NCBI RefSeq assembly: GCF_000442515.1
Contig: NZ_AQPH01000007.1
Location: forward strand, 28,794-92,793
Length of the DNA stretch: 64,000 bases
Origin: Magnetospirillum fulvum MGU-K5
GTDB taxonomy: Bacteria; Pseudomonadota; Alphaproteobacteria; Rhodospirillales; Magnetospirillaceae
Direction: 5' to 3'
Shown here piece after piece: positions 31,317 through 39,045 of the stretch; position 1 is the stretch's first letter; each line of letters opens with the position of its first letter. A program made the position numbers and the translations under genes. The notes beneath the pieces were generated by a model. That model was not told the origin of the DNA. It searched no databases and was given only the letters and a program-made list of their open reading frames with translations.

Positions 31317-32309
31317 ATGACCCCCGACACCATGGCCTGTATCGAGATCGCCCGCCCCGGAGCGCCCGAGGTGTTGACGCTGGCCACCCGGCCGACGCCG
31401 ATCCCCGGACCGGGCGAAGTGGTGATCCGGGTCGCCGCCGCCGGGATCAACCGCCCCGACGTGCTCCAGCGCCAGGGAGTCTATCCGCCCCCGCCCGGCG
31501 CGTCGGACCTGCCCGGTCTTGAGGTCGCGGGCACCATCGCCGCGTTGGGCGAAGGCGTCACCGAGCCTGCGATCGGCAGCGCGGTCTGCGCCCTGGTCCC
31601 CGGTGGCGGCTATGCCGAATATTGCGCCGTCGATGCCCGGCTGTGCCTGCCGCTGCCCCAGGGCTTTGACTTCATCCGCGCGAGCGCCCTGCCCGAAACG
31701 CTGTTCACCGTCTGGCACAATGTGTTCGAGCGCGGCCGCCTCGCCCCCGGCGAAAGCCTGCTGGTTCATGGCGGCGCTGGTGGAATCGGCACCACCGCGA
31801 TTCAGTTGGCCAAGGCGCTGGGCGCCACCGTGTTCGCCACCGCGGGCGGGCCGGACAAGGCCCGGGCCTGTGCCGACCTGGGAGCGGACCGCGCCATCGA
31901 CTACCAATCCGAGGATTTCGTCGAGGTGATCAAGACCACGACCGGCGGACGCGGCGTCGATGTGATTCTCGACATGGTCGGCGGCAGCTATGTCGTCCGC
32001 AACATCAAGGCGCTGGCCCCGGACGGGCGGCTGGTGTCGATTGCCTTCCTGCAAGGCTCGACCGTCGAGGTCAATCTGATGCCGGTGATGCTGAAGCGGC
32101 TGACCCTGACCGGATCGACGCTCAGGCCGCAATCGAACGACCGCAAGGCGGCGATGGCCGAGGCATTGCGCCGGACGGTATGGCCGCTGCTGGACCAGGG
32201 CCGGATCGCTCCGCCGATCCACGCGACCTTCCCGCTGGCCGACGCCGCCGGGGCGCATCGCCTGATGGAGGCCAACACACATATCGGAAAGATCGTGTTG
32301 ACGGTTTGA
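31317..32309 (+). CDS. NAD(P)H-quinone oxidoreductase, PIG3/QOR-like MDR protein
   Basis: 330 aa zinc-free medium-chain oxidoreductase. Family landmarks: AAGINRPDVLQRQGVYPPP near the N-terminus, LPGLEVAGTIAALG, VHGGAGGIGTTAIQLAKALG as the NADPH-binding motif, and the PIG3-typical MLKRLTLTGSTLRPQ. Relatives reduce quinones with NADPH. The stop codon overlaps the -35 element of the trcR promoter. Confidence 0.9.
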   Translation: MTPDTMACIEIARPGAPEVLTLATRPTPIPGPGEVVIRVAAAGINRPDVLQRQGVYPPPPGASDLPGLEVAGTIAALGEGVTEPAIGSAVCALVPGGGYAEYCAVDARLCLPLPQGFDFIRASALPETLFTVWHNVFERGRLAPGESLLVHGGAGGIGTTAIQLAKALGATVFATAGGPDKARACADLGADRAIDYQSEDFVEVIKTTTGGRGVDVILDMVGGSYVVRNIKALAPDGRLVSIAFLQGSTVEVNLMPVMLKRLTLTGSTLRPQSNDRKAAMAEALRRTVWPLLDQGRIAPPIHATFPLADAAGAHRLMEANTHIGKIVLTV

Positions 32310-32334
32310 CCCGGGCTGAGAACACCCATATAAG
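32306..32334 (+). promoter_or_regulatory. Predicted sigma70 promoter of trcR
   Basis: TTGACC (32306-32311), 17-nt spacer, TATAAG (32329-32334). Near-consensus and correctly spaced; implies a 5' leader of about 175 nt before trcR. Confidence 0.65.
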
Positions 32335-32399
32335 AGGATATGATTTCCACGGATCGTCGCCGGTCGGTGATGCGGGTTGTACCCGCGCGGCCGGAATTT

Positions 32400-32425
32400 G
32401 AACGATCCATGCGGGAACGATCCAT
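32400..32425 (+). repeat. Direct repeat GAACGATCCAT in trcR leader
   Basis: Two exact 11-nt copies at 32400-32410 and 32415-32425 (15-nt period). A further hairpin, GCCGGCT-TTAAAAC-AGCCGGT, lies about 50 nt downstream. Possible regulator-binding or RNA-structure site. Confidence 0.5.
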
Positions 32426-32515
32426 TTTGCCCAACGGGGCGAAGGGATGCCTTCCCGCCGAAGCCGGCTTTAAAACAGCCGGTCGAACGGGACCAGTCGA
32501 CATTCAGGAGGATTC

Positions 32516-33088
32516 ATGGCCCTGCCGCTGATGCCCAAGGCGACCGCCGTATGGCTCGTCGAGAACACCGCTCTCACCTTCGAGCAGATCGCCGATTTCT
32601 GCGGCCTTCATCCGCTTGAGGTCCAGGCTATCGCCGATGGCGAGGTTGCTGCCGGCATCGTCGGTCTCGATCCCGTCGCCAACGGTCAGGTTACCCGCAG
32701 CGAGATCGAGCGGTGCGAAGTCAATCCCGACGGTCGTCTCAAGCTGACCGTCACCGACATTCCACAGCCGCGTTCCAAGCCCAAGGGGGCTCGCTATACC
32801 CCGGTGTCGAAGCGCCAGGATCGCCCCGACGCGATCGCCTGGATCTTGAAGCACCACCCGGAATTGTCCGACGCGACGATCTCAAAGCTGATCGGCACCA
32901 CCAAGCAGACGATTCTGGCGGTTCGCGACAAGACCCACTGGAACGCCACCAACATCAAGCCGCGCAATCCGGTGACTCTCGGGATGTGCACCGAAAGCGA
33001 TCTGGAAAAGGCGGTGGTGTTGTCCGGCCGTTCGCGCCCGGCGGCCGAATCCGCCGTCGCCCGCACCGCCAGCTACGACGAAGGCTGA
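32516..33088 (+). CDS. trcR: Cell cycle transcriptional regulator TrcR (DUF1013)
   Basis: 190 aa alphaproteobacterial protein, normal length. The DUF1013 signature is clear: MPKATAVWLVENTALTFEQI, IADFCGLHPLEVQAIADGE, KQDRPDAIAWILKHHPEL-like and ISKLIGTTKQTILAVRDKTHW. Both halves look like helix-turn-helix modules. Known as a cell-cycle transcription regulator. Ribosome site AGGAGG overlaps a GATTC (GANTC, CcrM-type) site just before ATG. The long leader with direct repeats suggests regulated expression. Confidence 0.9.
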   Translation: MALPLMPKATAVWLVENTALTFEQIADFCGLHPLEVQAIADGEVAAGIVGLDPVANGQVTRSEIERCEVNPDGRLKLTVTDIPQPRSKPKGARYTPVSKRQDRPDAIAWILKHHPELSDATISKLIGTTKQTILAVRDKTHWNATNIKPRNPVTLGMCTESDLEKAVVLSGRSRPAAESAVARTASYDEG

Positions 33089-33097
33089 TTTGTTTCC

Positions 33098-33129
33098 CCG
33101 CCCCTCTTTCCGCCGGAGAGGGGGGCGGG
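33098..33129. terminator. REP-like palindrome between convergent trcR and diguanylate cyclase
   Basis: Imperfect palindrome with stem CCCGCCCC...GGGGGGCGGG in the 67-bp convergent gap. Likely bidirectional terminator and a member of the CCTCTC/GAGAGG palindrome group. Confidence 0.55.
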
Positions 33130-33155
33130 CGCGTCTTGTGGCGGTGCCCGAGCGA

Positions 33156-34061
33156 TCAGACCTCGGTCTCGGGCGTGTGGATCACCACTTGGTTCCGCCC
33201 CGCCAACTTGCCCTTATAAAGGGCGATATCGGCGCATTCGAACGATTCCTCGACCGAAATATCACCCGATAACGGAGCCAGCCCGAACGTCACCGTGACC
33301 GGGATCGGTGTCCCGTGGCCATCGGCGATCTTCAGTTCGGCAATCGCCAGCCGCATCCGCTCCAGCACCAGCCGCCCCACCTCCAGGCTGGCCGACGGCA
33401 GGCAGACGAGGAATTCCTCGCCCCCATAGCGATAGAGAATGTCATAGGGCCTGACCGCGTTGCGCAGGCATTCCGCGACCGCGCGCAGGACGCGGTCGCC
33501 GGTGGCATGACCGAACGTGTCGTTGATCCGCTTGAACAGATCGATATCGGCTAGACCGATGCAGCAGGGCTGGCCCAGCCGGATCACCCGGTCGCGCTCA
33601 CCGATCAATTGGGTCATCATCGTCTGGCGATTGCCCAGGCCCGTCAGCGGATCAACGGTGGCGAGCGTGCGCCAGACATCGCGCTCCAGCGTCTGGGCGG
33701 CAGTGCCAAAGGCCAACACCAGCGCCATTATCGCCTCGTAATCCGAGGTGGTGACGGTCTGGCCCGACGCGGCGCGGGCGGTGATCCGGTCGGCGCGGTC
33801 ATGAATCTCGCGATGCAGCCCGCCCAGAGCGACAAAGCCGGGAAAGCCGCCCAGGATCGCGTCGCCCGCATGGTCGAACCAGGTATCGAACGGACAGGCC
33901 GGCAAAGGCGCGCGCGGCGCGGAATCCCAGTTGAGAATCTCGCTATACCAACCGCGCAACCAGTCCATATGGCCGCTCAGAGCGTGCTGGTACTCGGCCA
34001 ATCCAACGAAGTAATCCTCGGTCGGAACCAGCGGCCCGTTTTCGCGTTGCCCTCCCGACAT
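33156..34061 (-). CDS. Diguanylate cyclase with N-terminal CZB-like zinc-binding domain
   Basis: 301 aa, soluble. The N-terminal ~130 residues resemble the CZB domain of E. coli DgcZ: a His in LSGHMDWLRGWY, Cys in CPFDTWFDHAG, and a further His in GLHREIHDRA. The C-terminal GGDEF domain starts at TLATVDPLTGLGNR and has the catalytic signature RYGGEEF, so active c-di-GMP synthesis from GTP is expected. No RxxD inhibitory motif is obvious upstream of GGEEF. Zinc control of c-di-GMP is inferred from DgcZ. It is the only c-di-GMP enzyme in the window. Confidence 0.87.
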   Translation of the reverse strand: MSGGQRENGPLVPTEDYFVGLAEYQHALSGHMDWLRGWYSEILNWDSAPRAPLPACPFDTWFDHAGDAILGGFPGFVALGGLHREIHDRADRITARAASGQTVTTSDYEAIMALVLAFGTAAQTLERDVWRTLATVDPLTGLGNRQTMMTQLIGERDRVIRLGQPCCIGLADIDLFKRINDTFGHATGDRVLRAVAECLRNAVRPYDILYRYGGEEFLVCLPSASLEVGRLVLERMRLAIAELKIADGHGTPIPVTVTFGLAPLSGDISVEESFECADIALYKGKLAGRNQVVIHTPETEV

Positions 34062-34122
34062 GCCCCCTGCCCCCTTTGCCGCAACGGTAGAAGAGACACT
34101 GAAGCATGTCGGCAGAACCTTG

Positions 34123-35088
34123 TCACCGTCGACGGGCGGTTGCCCCTTCGATGAAATGCCACGCCAACAACGCCGACAGCCCCAAAATCAGCTCGCGGCC
34201 TCGCTTCAGCAGCGACAAAGCCAGCGCAACTTCGGTCGGCAGGCCCAACATCGCCCCGAACAGCATATAGCCGCCTTCCTGGATGCCGATCGCGCCGGGA
34301 ACGACAAAGGCGATGCTGCGGATCGCGAAGATGATGCTCTCCATCGCCAGAACCTGTGCGAAATCAAGCGGATAGCCCAACAAATGCAGGGCGACCCAGG
34401 CCTCGCTCGCGCCGACGATCCAAGCGGCCAGATGCCACGCCACCGAGCGCACCATCCGCGACCGCCGCTGGTAGATCTCGTTGATCGAGGCGACGATCCC
34501 CTGTTCGACATCAGGGGCATCCCAGCTTTTCGGCATCAGCCGCGACGGCAGGGATTCGAGGAAATGCATGAACCACGAGCGTTGGACGATCACAAAGGCA
34601 ATCAGCACCGGCACCGACACCACCAAGGCAATCACCCCCCAGCGGGTGACGTCGGACTCAGGATACAGCCACGCCCACATCCCGACGCCGATCAGGCTGA
34701 ACAGGAATTGGGCCATCGCCTCGGCGGTGATGTCGGCGACGACCATCGCCCCCGCCGCCGCCGGACGGATGCCAAAGCGGGTCAGATGGCGGATTCCGGC
34801 GACTTCGCCCGACAGCGGCAAAAAGCCCGCTAATTCGCCGACGCCATCACGAATCCACCGCCCCATCACGAACACCCAGGCCGGACGCGGCGGGTCCTGC
34901 GGCTGTAGGGTTGCCCAACTCAATCCGCACAGCGTCATCGGCAGCAGGTGATAGGCGGTCAGGATCACCACCCCGCTCCACCCGGCGCGGTCAAGCGCCC
35001 CGCCGACGTCACCAAATCCGTCCCGCAGCCACCAGGCGATACCCAGAACGACAGCGATGAGGCACAGCCGCAGAATGCCAGCCTTCAT
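34123..35088 (-). CDS. hpnL: Hopanoid biosynthesis-associated membrane protein HpnL
   Basis: 321 aa integral membrane protein of the lysylphosphatidylglycerol-synthase-TM/UPF0104 type, with at least seven hydrophobic segments and the family-typical ESIIFAIRSIAFVVPGAIGIQ near the C-terminus. HpnL proteins cluster with hopanoid genes; exact role is unknown, probably lipid handling. The ATG overlaps the hpnK stop (ATGA), and hpnK in turn overlaps hpnN, so the three form one leftward operon. Confidence 0.87.
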   Translation of the reverse strand: MKAGILRLCLIAVVLGIAWWLRDGFGDVGGALDRAGWSGVVILTAYHLLPMTLCGLSWATLQPQDPPRPAWVFVMGRWIRDGVGELAGFLPLSGEVAGIRHLTRFGIRPAAAGAMVVADITAEAMAQFLFSLIGVGMWAWLYPESDVTRWGVIALVVSVPVLIAFVIVQRSWFMHFLESLPSRLMPKSWDAPDVEQGIVASINEIYQRRSRMVRSVAWHLAAWIVGASEAWVALHLLGYPLDFAQVLAMESIIFAIRSIAFVVPGAIGIQEGGYMLFGAMLGLPTEVALALSLLKRGRELILGLSALLAWHFIEGATARRR

Positions 35089-35948
35089 GCCTGTTCCGCC
35101 GCCTGGGAGAAATTGACAAGTTGGATGCCGCGATCCTTGACCCGGGTCACATTGGCCGATTCGACCAGGGCGCGGTATTCCTCGGCCACATGGTAATGCG
35201 GCGGCATCGGCCGCACCTCCCAATGACGGGTGGCGGGATGGCTGTAGATTTCCGACAGCCCATCGGGCAGATGATCGAGGAACGACGCCACCTTGGCGTA
35301 ATCCATATCCCCGCTGTCATTGACGCCGAACGAACGGTCGTTGACGGTCAGACCGACGGCACGGGCCTTGGCCCGCATCCGGGCGCAGCGCCGCCAATGG
35401 AACAGGCCGTTCCACAGCCGCAGCCCCAGCCGGTCGCCCCGCGCCGCGAACGAACGCAACGGCGGCTCCCACGGCACCCGGATACCGGCGGCGCCATATT
35501 CGACCGCCAGATCGAGCACCAGATCGAACACGGTCGGATGCTGGTGGTAATGATGATGGAAATCGACATGGGCCAGCGGCAGTCCGGTCGCGGCATACAA
35601 CTCGAACTGCGCCCGCATCTCGGCCTTGACCTGCTCCTGGGCGGCGCGATCGAGATAAATCCGCGCCCCCAGCCGCACCAGATCGCGGCCAAAGCGGCCA
35701 TCGGGACCGACCAGGGCGGAAACCTGCTCGGGCGGCAGCGCCGGGATGCCATCGACCAGGGTGACGTGCAGGCCGACCCCCAGTTCGGGCAGGCGACGCG
35801 CCCGCGCCACCGCGTCATCGACGGCAGCCTCTGTCATCATCAGGCTGGCCGAGGTCAGGATACCGTTGACGTGAGCGTCTTCGACCGCTTCGTTGACCGG
35901 AACCGACCGGCCGAAATCATCGGCGGTCACGATCAGCCTTTTCGTCAT
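35085..35948 (-). CDS. hpnK: Hopanoid biosynthesis-associated deacetylase HpnK (YdjC family)
   Basis: 287 aa YdjC/ChbG-type carbohydrate deacetylase. Metal-binding motifs: LIVTADDFGRS (Asp pair) and HVDFHHHYHQHPTVFD (His cluster). In Burkholderia, HpnK deacetylates N-acetylglucosaminyl bacteriohopanetetrol to the glucosamine form. The glycosyltransferase HpnI that would make its substrate is not in the window. ATGA overlaps on both sides (hpnN upstream, hpnL downstream). Confidence 0.9.
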   Translation of the reverse strand: MTKRLIVTADDFGRSVPVNEAVEDAHVNGILTSASLMMTEAAVDDAVARARRLPELGVGLHVTLVDGIPALPPEQVSALVGPDGRFGRDLVRLGARIYLDRAAQEQVKAEMRAQFELYAATGLPLAHVDFHHHYHQHPTVFDLVLDLAVEYGAAGIRVPWEPPLRSFAARGDRLGLRLWNGLFHWRRCARMRAKARAVGLTVNDRSFGVNDSGDMDYAKVASFLDHLPDGLSEIYSHPATRHWEVRPMPPHYHVAEEYRALVESANVTRVKDRGIQLVNFSQAAEQA

Positions 35949-38521
35949 GATTTAGGTCTTCCCAGAAGGTGAAACAGAGCCGGCAGCACCACGAAGGTCG
36001 CCGCCACCGACAGACCAAGCGAAACGAACAGCAACAGCCCCATCGACGCAGTACCAAGATGCGGCGACACCGCCAGACTGCCGAACGCCGAGCCGGTGGT
36101 CAGTGCGCTGAACAGCACTGCCCGGGTCGTCGGGTGTTGGAGCGGCGTGGTCACGCCGTTGCGCCAATTGACCACGAAATAGATGTTGAAAGCGACTCCG
36201 ATCCCCAGCAGCAGGGGCAAGGCGATGATGTTGGCGAAGTTGATCGCCAGACCCAGCGCCCAGACGGCGATCACCGTTGCCAGCGCGCCCAGCAGCAGCG
36301 GGGCCAGCACCAAGGCGCTGTCGAGCACCCGGCGCAACATCAGGCCCAGCATCACCCCGATCGCCAGCAACGCCCCGAGCGCGGCCAGGGTAAAGGCGTG
36401 GACCACCACCCGGCCGGACTGTTCCATCGAGATCGGTGCCCCGGCGGCATCGGGCGTCACCGCAGCGACGGCATCGACAAAGCGGGCGCGGGCTCCGGCA
36501 TCTTCCATGTTCTCGCGCGGCAGCACCTTGACGCGGGCGCGGCCATCGGCGGCGATCCAGTCGCGCCGCAATTCGGGCGGCAGGGTTTCGACCGTCAGCG
36601 GGCTGATGAAATCCAGGCTTTGACGCAGGCTGGAAATCAGGCCGGGCAGACCGGCGGCCAAGCGGGAATCGAATAAAGCGATCCGCTCGGGCCCGGCGGC
36701 AACGATGGCGCGAAGATGGCGGGCAAGCAATTGCGACGGCTCGTGGCCGGGCAATTCGGCCTCCAGCCGTTCCGCCAGCCGGGACAACGCGGCGGCGGTC
36801 TCTTCGGGCGAGGGCGGCGGCAACGGCATCGCGGCGTTCAGGGTCGGCCCCAGCACCTGGGCCAGATCGGCGACGATCGGCAAGGTCTCGTCGAGATCGT
36901 CGGGAATGAAGCTGTCGATCGTCATCGTCCGCCGCGATCCGGGCAGAGCTTCAAGCCGCTTGGCCAGTTCGCGCGCCTCGGCCTGCGACGGGGCCAACGC
37001 TTCGATCGCATAGACCCCGGCTTCGGGATCGCGCGCCATTTCGTGAAAGGTCGAAACCGCCTCGGACTTGGGGTCCTGAAGATGGAGCGGATCGAAATCA
37101 AGCGGCATGAACGGCAGCAACGCCAGACCGGCCAGGGCGATCAGCCCCGCCCCCCACGCCACCGGCCGGGCATGACGGGCCAGGAAACGGTCGGGACCGG
37201 CCAAAGGCAGCCCCACCGGCTCGGGCTCGGCTGGCGGCTTCAACAGCGCCAGTAGCGCGGGGAGAACGGTGAAATCGACGATCAGCGCGATCACCATCCC
37301 GCCGCCCGCGATCAGGCCTAATTGCGACACCCCGGTATAAGCGGTGGGCAGGAACGACAGGAAGCCGACCGCCGTGGCCAAGGCCGCCAGCGACAGCGGC
37401 CCGGCCATCGCTCCGGCCGAAGCCAGCGCCGCCGGAGCGGACTCGCCCAGCCGGTGTCGCTCGTTGCGATAAGAGGTGACGAACTGGATCGCGAAATCGA
37501 CGGCGATGCCGACGAACATCACCGCGAAAGCAACCGAGATCGGGTTGAGACTGCCGACGGTCAGCGCGGCAAAGGCGGCGGTGGCGACCAGCCCGATCAC
37601 CAGACTGATCAGGATCGCGACGACGACCCGCAGCGAACGCACCGCGAGGAACAGCAGCCCCAGCACCGCCAACAGCGACAAGGGCGCGGTGATCTCGACT
37701 CCCTCGGTCACGGTGGCGAAATTGGCATCGGACAACGCGACCGAGCCGGTCAGCCGCACCCGATAGCCATGGTCGGGGACCAATCCCAGCGCGGTGGCGG
37801 CAGAGCGGATGGCGCGGTCGGCTTCGGCCCCGGCTTCCAGCGCGCCGTGATCAACCCGGGCCTTGGCCAGCAGAAAGCGGCGCGGCGTGTCGCGCATCGG
37901 TCCGGCGGCGATCATTCCCTGCCAGTCGGCCGATTCGGCCGAACGGCCCTCGGCCAGAGCGGCGGCGACATGGTCGATGCGGGCGACCAGCGGTTCGATA
38001 TCGACCGCACCGGCCTGACCGTGGGCGATCCCGTCAACGATCATCCCCACCGCCGACAGCAGACCGCGCAACGACGGATCGTGCGCCACCGTCCCCAACA
38101 GCGGCTGGGCCGCGACCAGCCGGTCGGACAGCGTGGTCAGCTCGGTCGGCGACAGGAACAGCAGACCGTTACGGCGGAAATACACTTCCTCGCTGGGGCG
38201 CTCGACCGACAGGATCGGTCCCCCGGCTTCGGCCAGAGCGGCACGCAGCCGTTCGACCCCTACTTCGGCCTGTTCGGGGCTGGGGGCGTCGAGCACGACG
38301 ACCAGCCGATCAAGCGTGTGGGGAAACGCCGCGTCGATTGCCTGCTCGGCGTGGCGGAACGGCAAATCCGAGGAAATCAGCTTGGATTCGTCGGTGTCGA
38401 GCGACAGATGGGTGGCGGCGTAATACCCCATCGCCACCGTCGCGACCAAAGCGATCCCCACCACTGCGATGGCGTGACGCCAGCACCAATCGACGATGAA
38501 GACCGCGAAACGCCGGGCCAT
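35945..38521 (-). CDS. hpnN: Hopanoid transporter HpnN (RND/MMPL family)
   Basis: 858 aa RND-type inner-membrane transporter that moves hopanoids toward the outer membrane. N-terminal helix (CWRHAIAVVGIALVATVAMG), periplasmic domain containing LDTDESKLISSDLPFR, then a sterol-sensing-like bundle of helices (ISVAFAVMFVGIAVDFAIQF), a second periplasmic domain and a second helix bundle (ALPLLLGIGVAFNIYFVVNW). Length matches HpnN (~870). The start at 38521 gives the normal N-terminus; the longer open frame extends antisense across the cobalamin riboswitch and is rejected. Head-to-head with the cbpAB locus. Confidence 0.92.
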   Translation of the reverse strand: MARRFAVFIVDWCWRHAIAVVGIALVATVAMGYYAATHLSLDTDESKLISSDLPFRHAEQAIDAAFPHTLDRLVVVLDAPSPEQAEVGVERLRAALAEAGGPILSVERPSEEVYFRRNGLLFLSPTELTTLSDRLVAAQPLLGTVAHDPSLRGLLSAVGMIVDGIAHGQAGAVDIEPLVARIDHVAAALAEGRSAESADWQGMIAAGPMRDTPRRFLLAKARVDHGALEAGAEADRAIRSAATALGLVPDHGYRVRLTGSVALSDANFATVTEGVEITAPLSLLAVLGLLFLAVRSLRVVVAILISLVIGLVATAAFAALTVGSLNPISVAFAVMFVGIAVDFAIQFVTSYRNERHRLGESAPAALASAGAMAGPLSLAALATAVGFLSFLPTAYTGVSQLGLIAGGGMVIALIVDFTVLPALLALLKPPAEPEPVGLPLAGPDRFLARHARPVAWGAGLIALAGLALLPFMPLDFDPLHLQDPKSEAVSTFHEMARDPEAGVYAIEALAPSQAEARELAKRLEALPGSRRTMTIDSFIPDDLDETLPIVADLAQVLGPTLNAAMPLPPPSPEETAAALSRLAERLEAELPGHEPSQLLARHLRAIVAAGPERIALFDSRLAAGLPGLISSLRQSLDFISPLTVETLPPELRRDWIAADGRARVKVLPRENMEDAGARARFVDAVAAVTPDAAGAPISMEQSGRVVVHAFTLAALGALLAIGVMLGLMLRRVLDSALVLAPLLLGALATVIAVWALGLAINFANIIALPLLLGIGVAFNIYFVVNWRNGVTTPLQHPTTRAVLFSALTTGSAFGSLAVSPHLGTASMGLLLFVSLGLSVAATFVVLPALFHLLGRPKS

Positions 38522-38633
38522 TATGAGTTCCTGTTCAGGTCGGTGAGTGAAAGAAAGCGGGACTGTGCCCCGGAACCCCGGTCCAGGGCAAGAGCCGAGG
38601 TGCCCCGGCGCGGCTTGGCGGCAAAGCCGATAC

Positions 38634-38663
38634 TTGACGGCGCTCCCCGCCTTGGCGTAAAGC
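38634..38663 (+). promoter_or_regulatory. Candidate promoter of the cobalamin riboswitch-cbpAB transcript
   Basis: TTGACG (38634-38639) with a weak -10 TAAAGC about 18 nt downstream (38658-38663), just before the riboswitch aptamer. Visual match only. Confidence 0.4.
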
Positions 38664-38825
38664 GGCTTTGTCCAGCATCCCGGAATACGGTGCAAATCCG
38701 TAGCGGTCCCGCCGCTGTAATCGGGGACACGGACCACTGGGGCGGAAAACGCCCGGCCACTGGCGGAAAACCGCCGGGAAGGCGTGGTCGCGTGGTCGAT
38801 CCGAGAGCCAGAAGACCTGTTGGAC
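38655..38825 (+). promoter_or_regulatory. Cobalamin (B12) riboswitch
   Basis: The conserved core elements read in order on the + strand: GGTGCAAATCCG (38689-38700), GCGGTCCCGCCGCTGTAAT (38703-38721), CACTGG (38759-38764), and the B12 box AGCCAGAAGACCTG (38806-38819). It lies about 100 nt ahead of cbpA and has no Rho-independent terminator obvious in between, so control of translation (or Rho) is more likely. By family precedent cobalamin represses the downstream gene. hpnN is on the other strand and is not its target. Confidence 0.93.
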
Positions 38826-38925
38826 CTCATCCGAGTCTCGGGGCGGAATCCGATGGAAAAGGGTTTCGGCAAAGGCACAATCGTGCCCGCGCCGCCGCCC
38901 CGGCAACCGTGGAGTCCGAACGACC

Positions 38926-39045
38926 ATGACCAGAACCGATACCAAAACCACCCGTCCGGCGGTGATCGCCAGCCGCAAAAGCTGCGATGCCGAAGGCACC
39001 GGCCTGTCTCATTACGTGCTGATGGACAAGCAGGTGAAGCGTTGA
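38926..39045 (+). CDS. cbpA: Small peptide, probable modified peptide precursor CbpA
   Basis: 39-residue peptide starting MTRTDTKTTRPAVIASRKS, with one Cys (Cys20), a central Gly/Ala-rich CDAEGTGLSHYVL and a basic end MDKQVKR. A purine-rich site (GGAG at 38911-38914) is 11 nt upstream. It lies between a cobalamin riboswitch and a radical SAM/SPASM gene whose TTG start shares bases with its stop codon (TTGA). This is the arrangement I know as CbpA/CbpB (cobalamin-associated peptide and its radical SAM enzyme); the name is from memory. The modified residues and the mature product are unknown. No transporter, protease or other modifying enzyme is beside it. Confidence 0.8.
   Translation: MTRTDTKTTRPAVIASRKSCDAEGTGLSHYVLMDKQVKR

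Noticed and set aside
38655..38825. Riboswitch as regulator of hpnN
   Set aside because: The aptamer is readable only on the + strand, so it cannot be part of the hpnN mRNA leader.
35969..38929. Long + strand frames antisense to hpnN
   Set aside because: Low-complexity antisense composition and no domain; the part past 38640 also overlaps the riboswitch.
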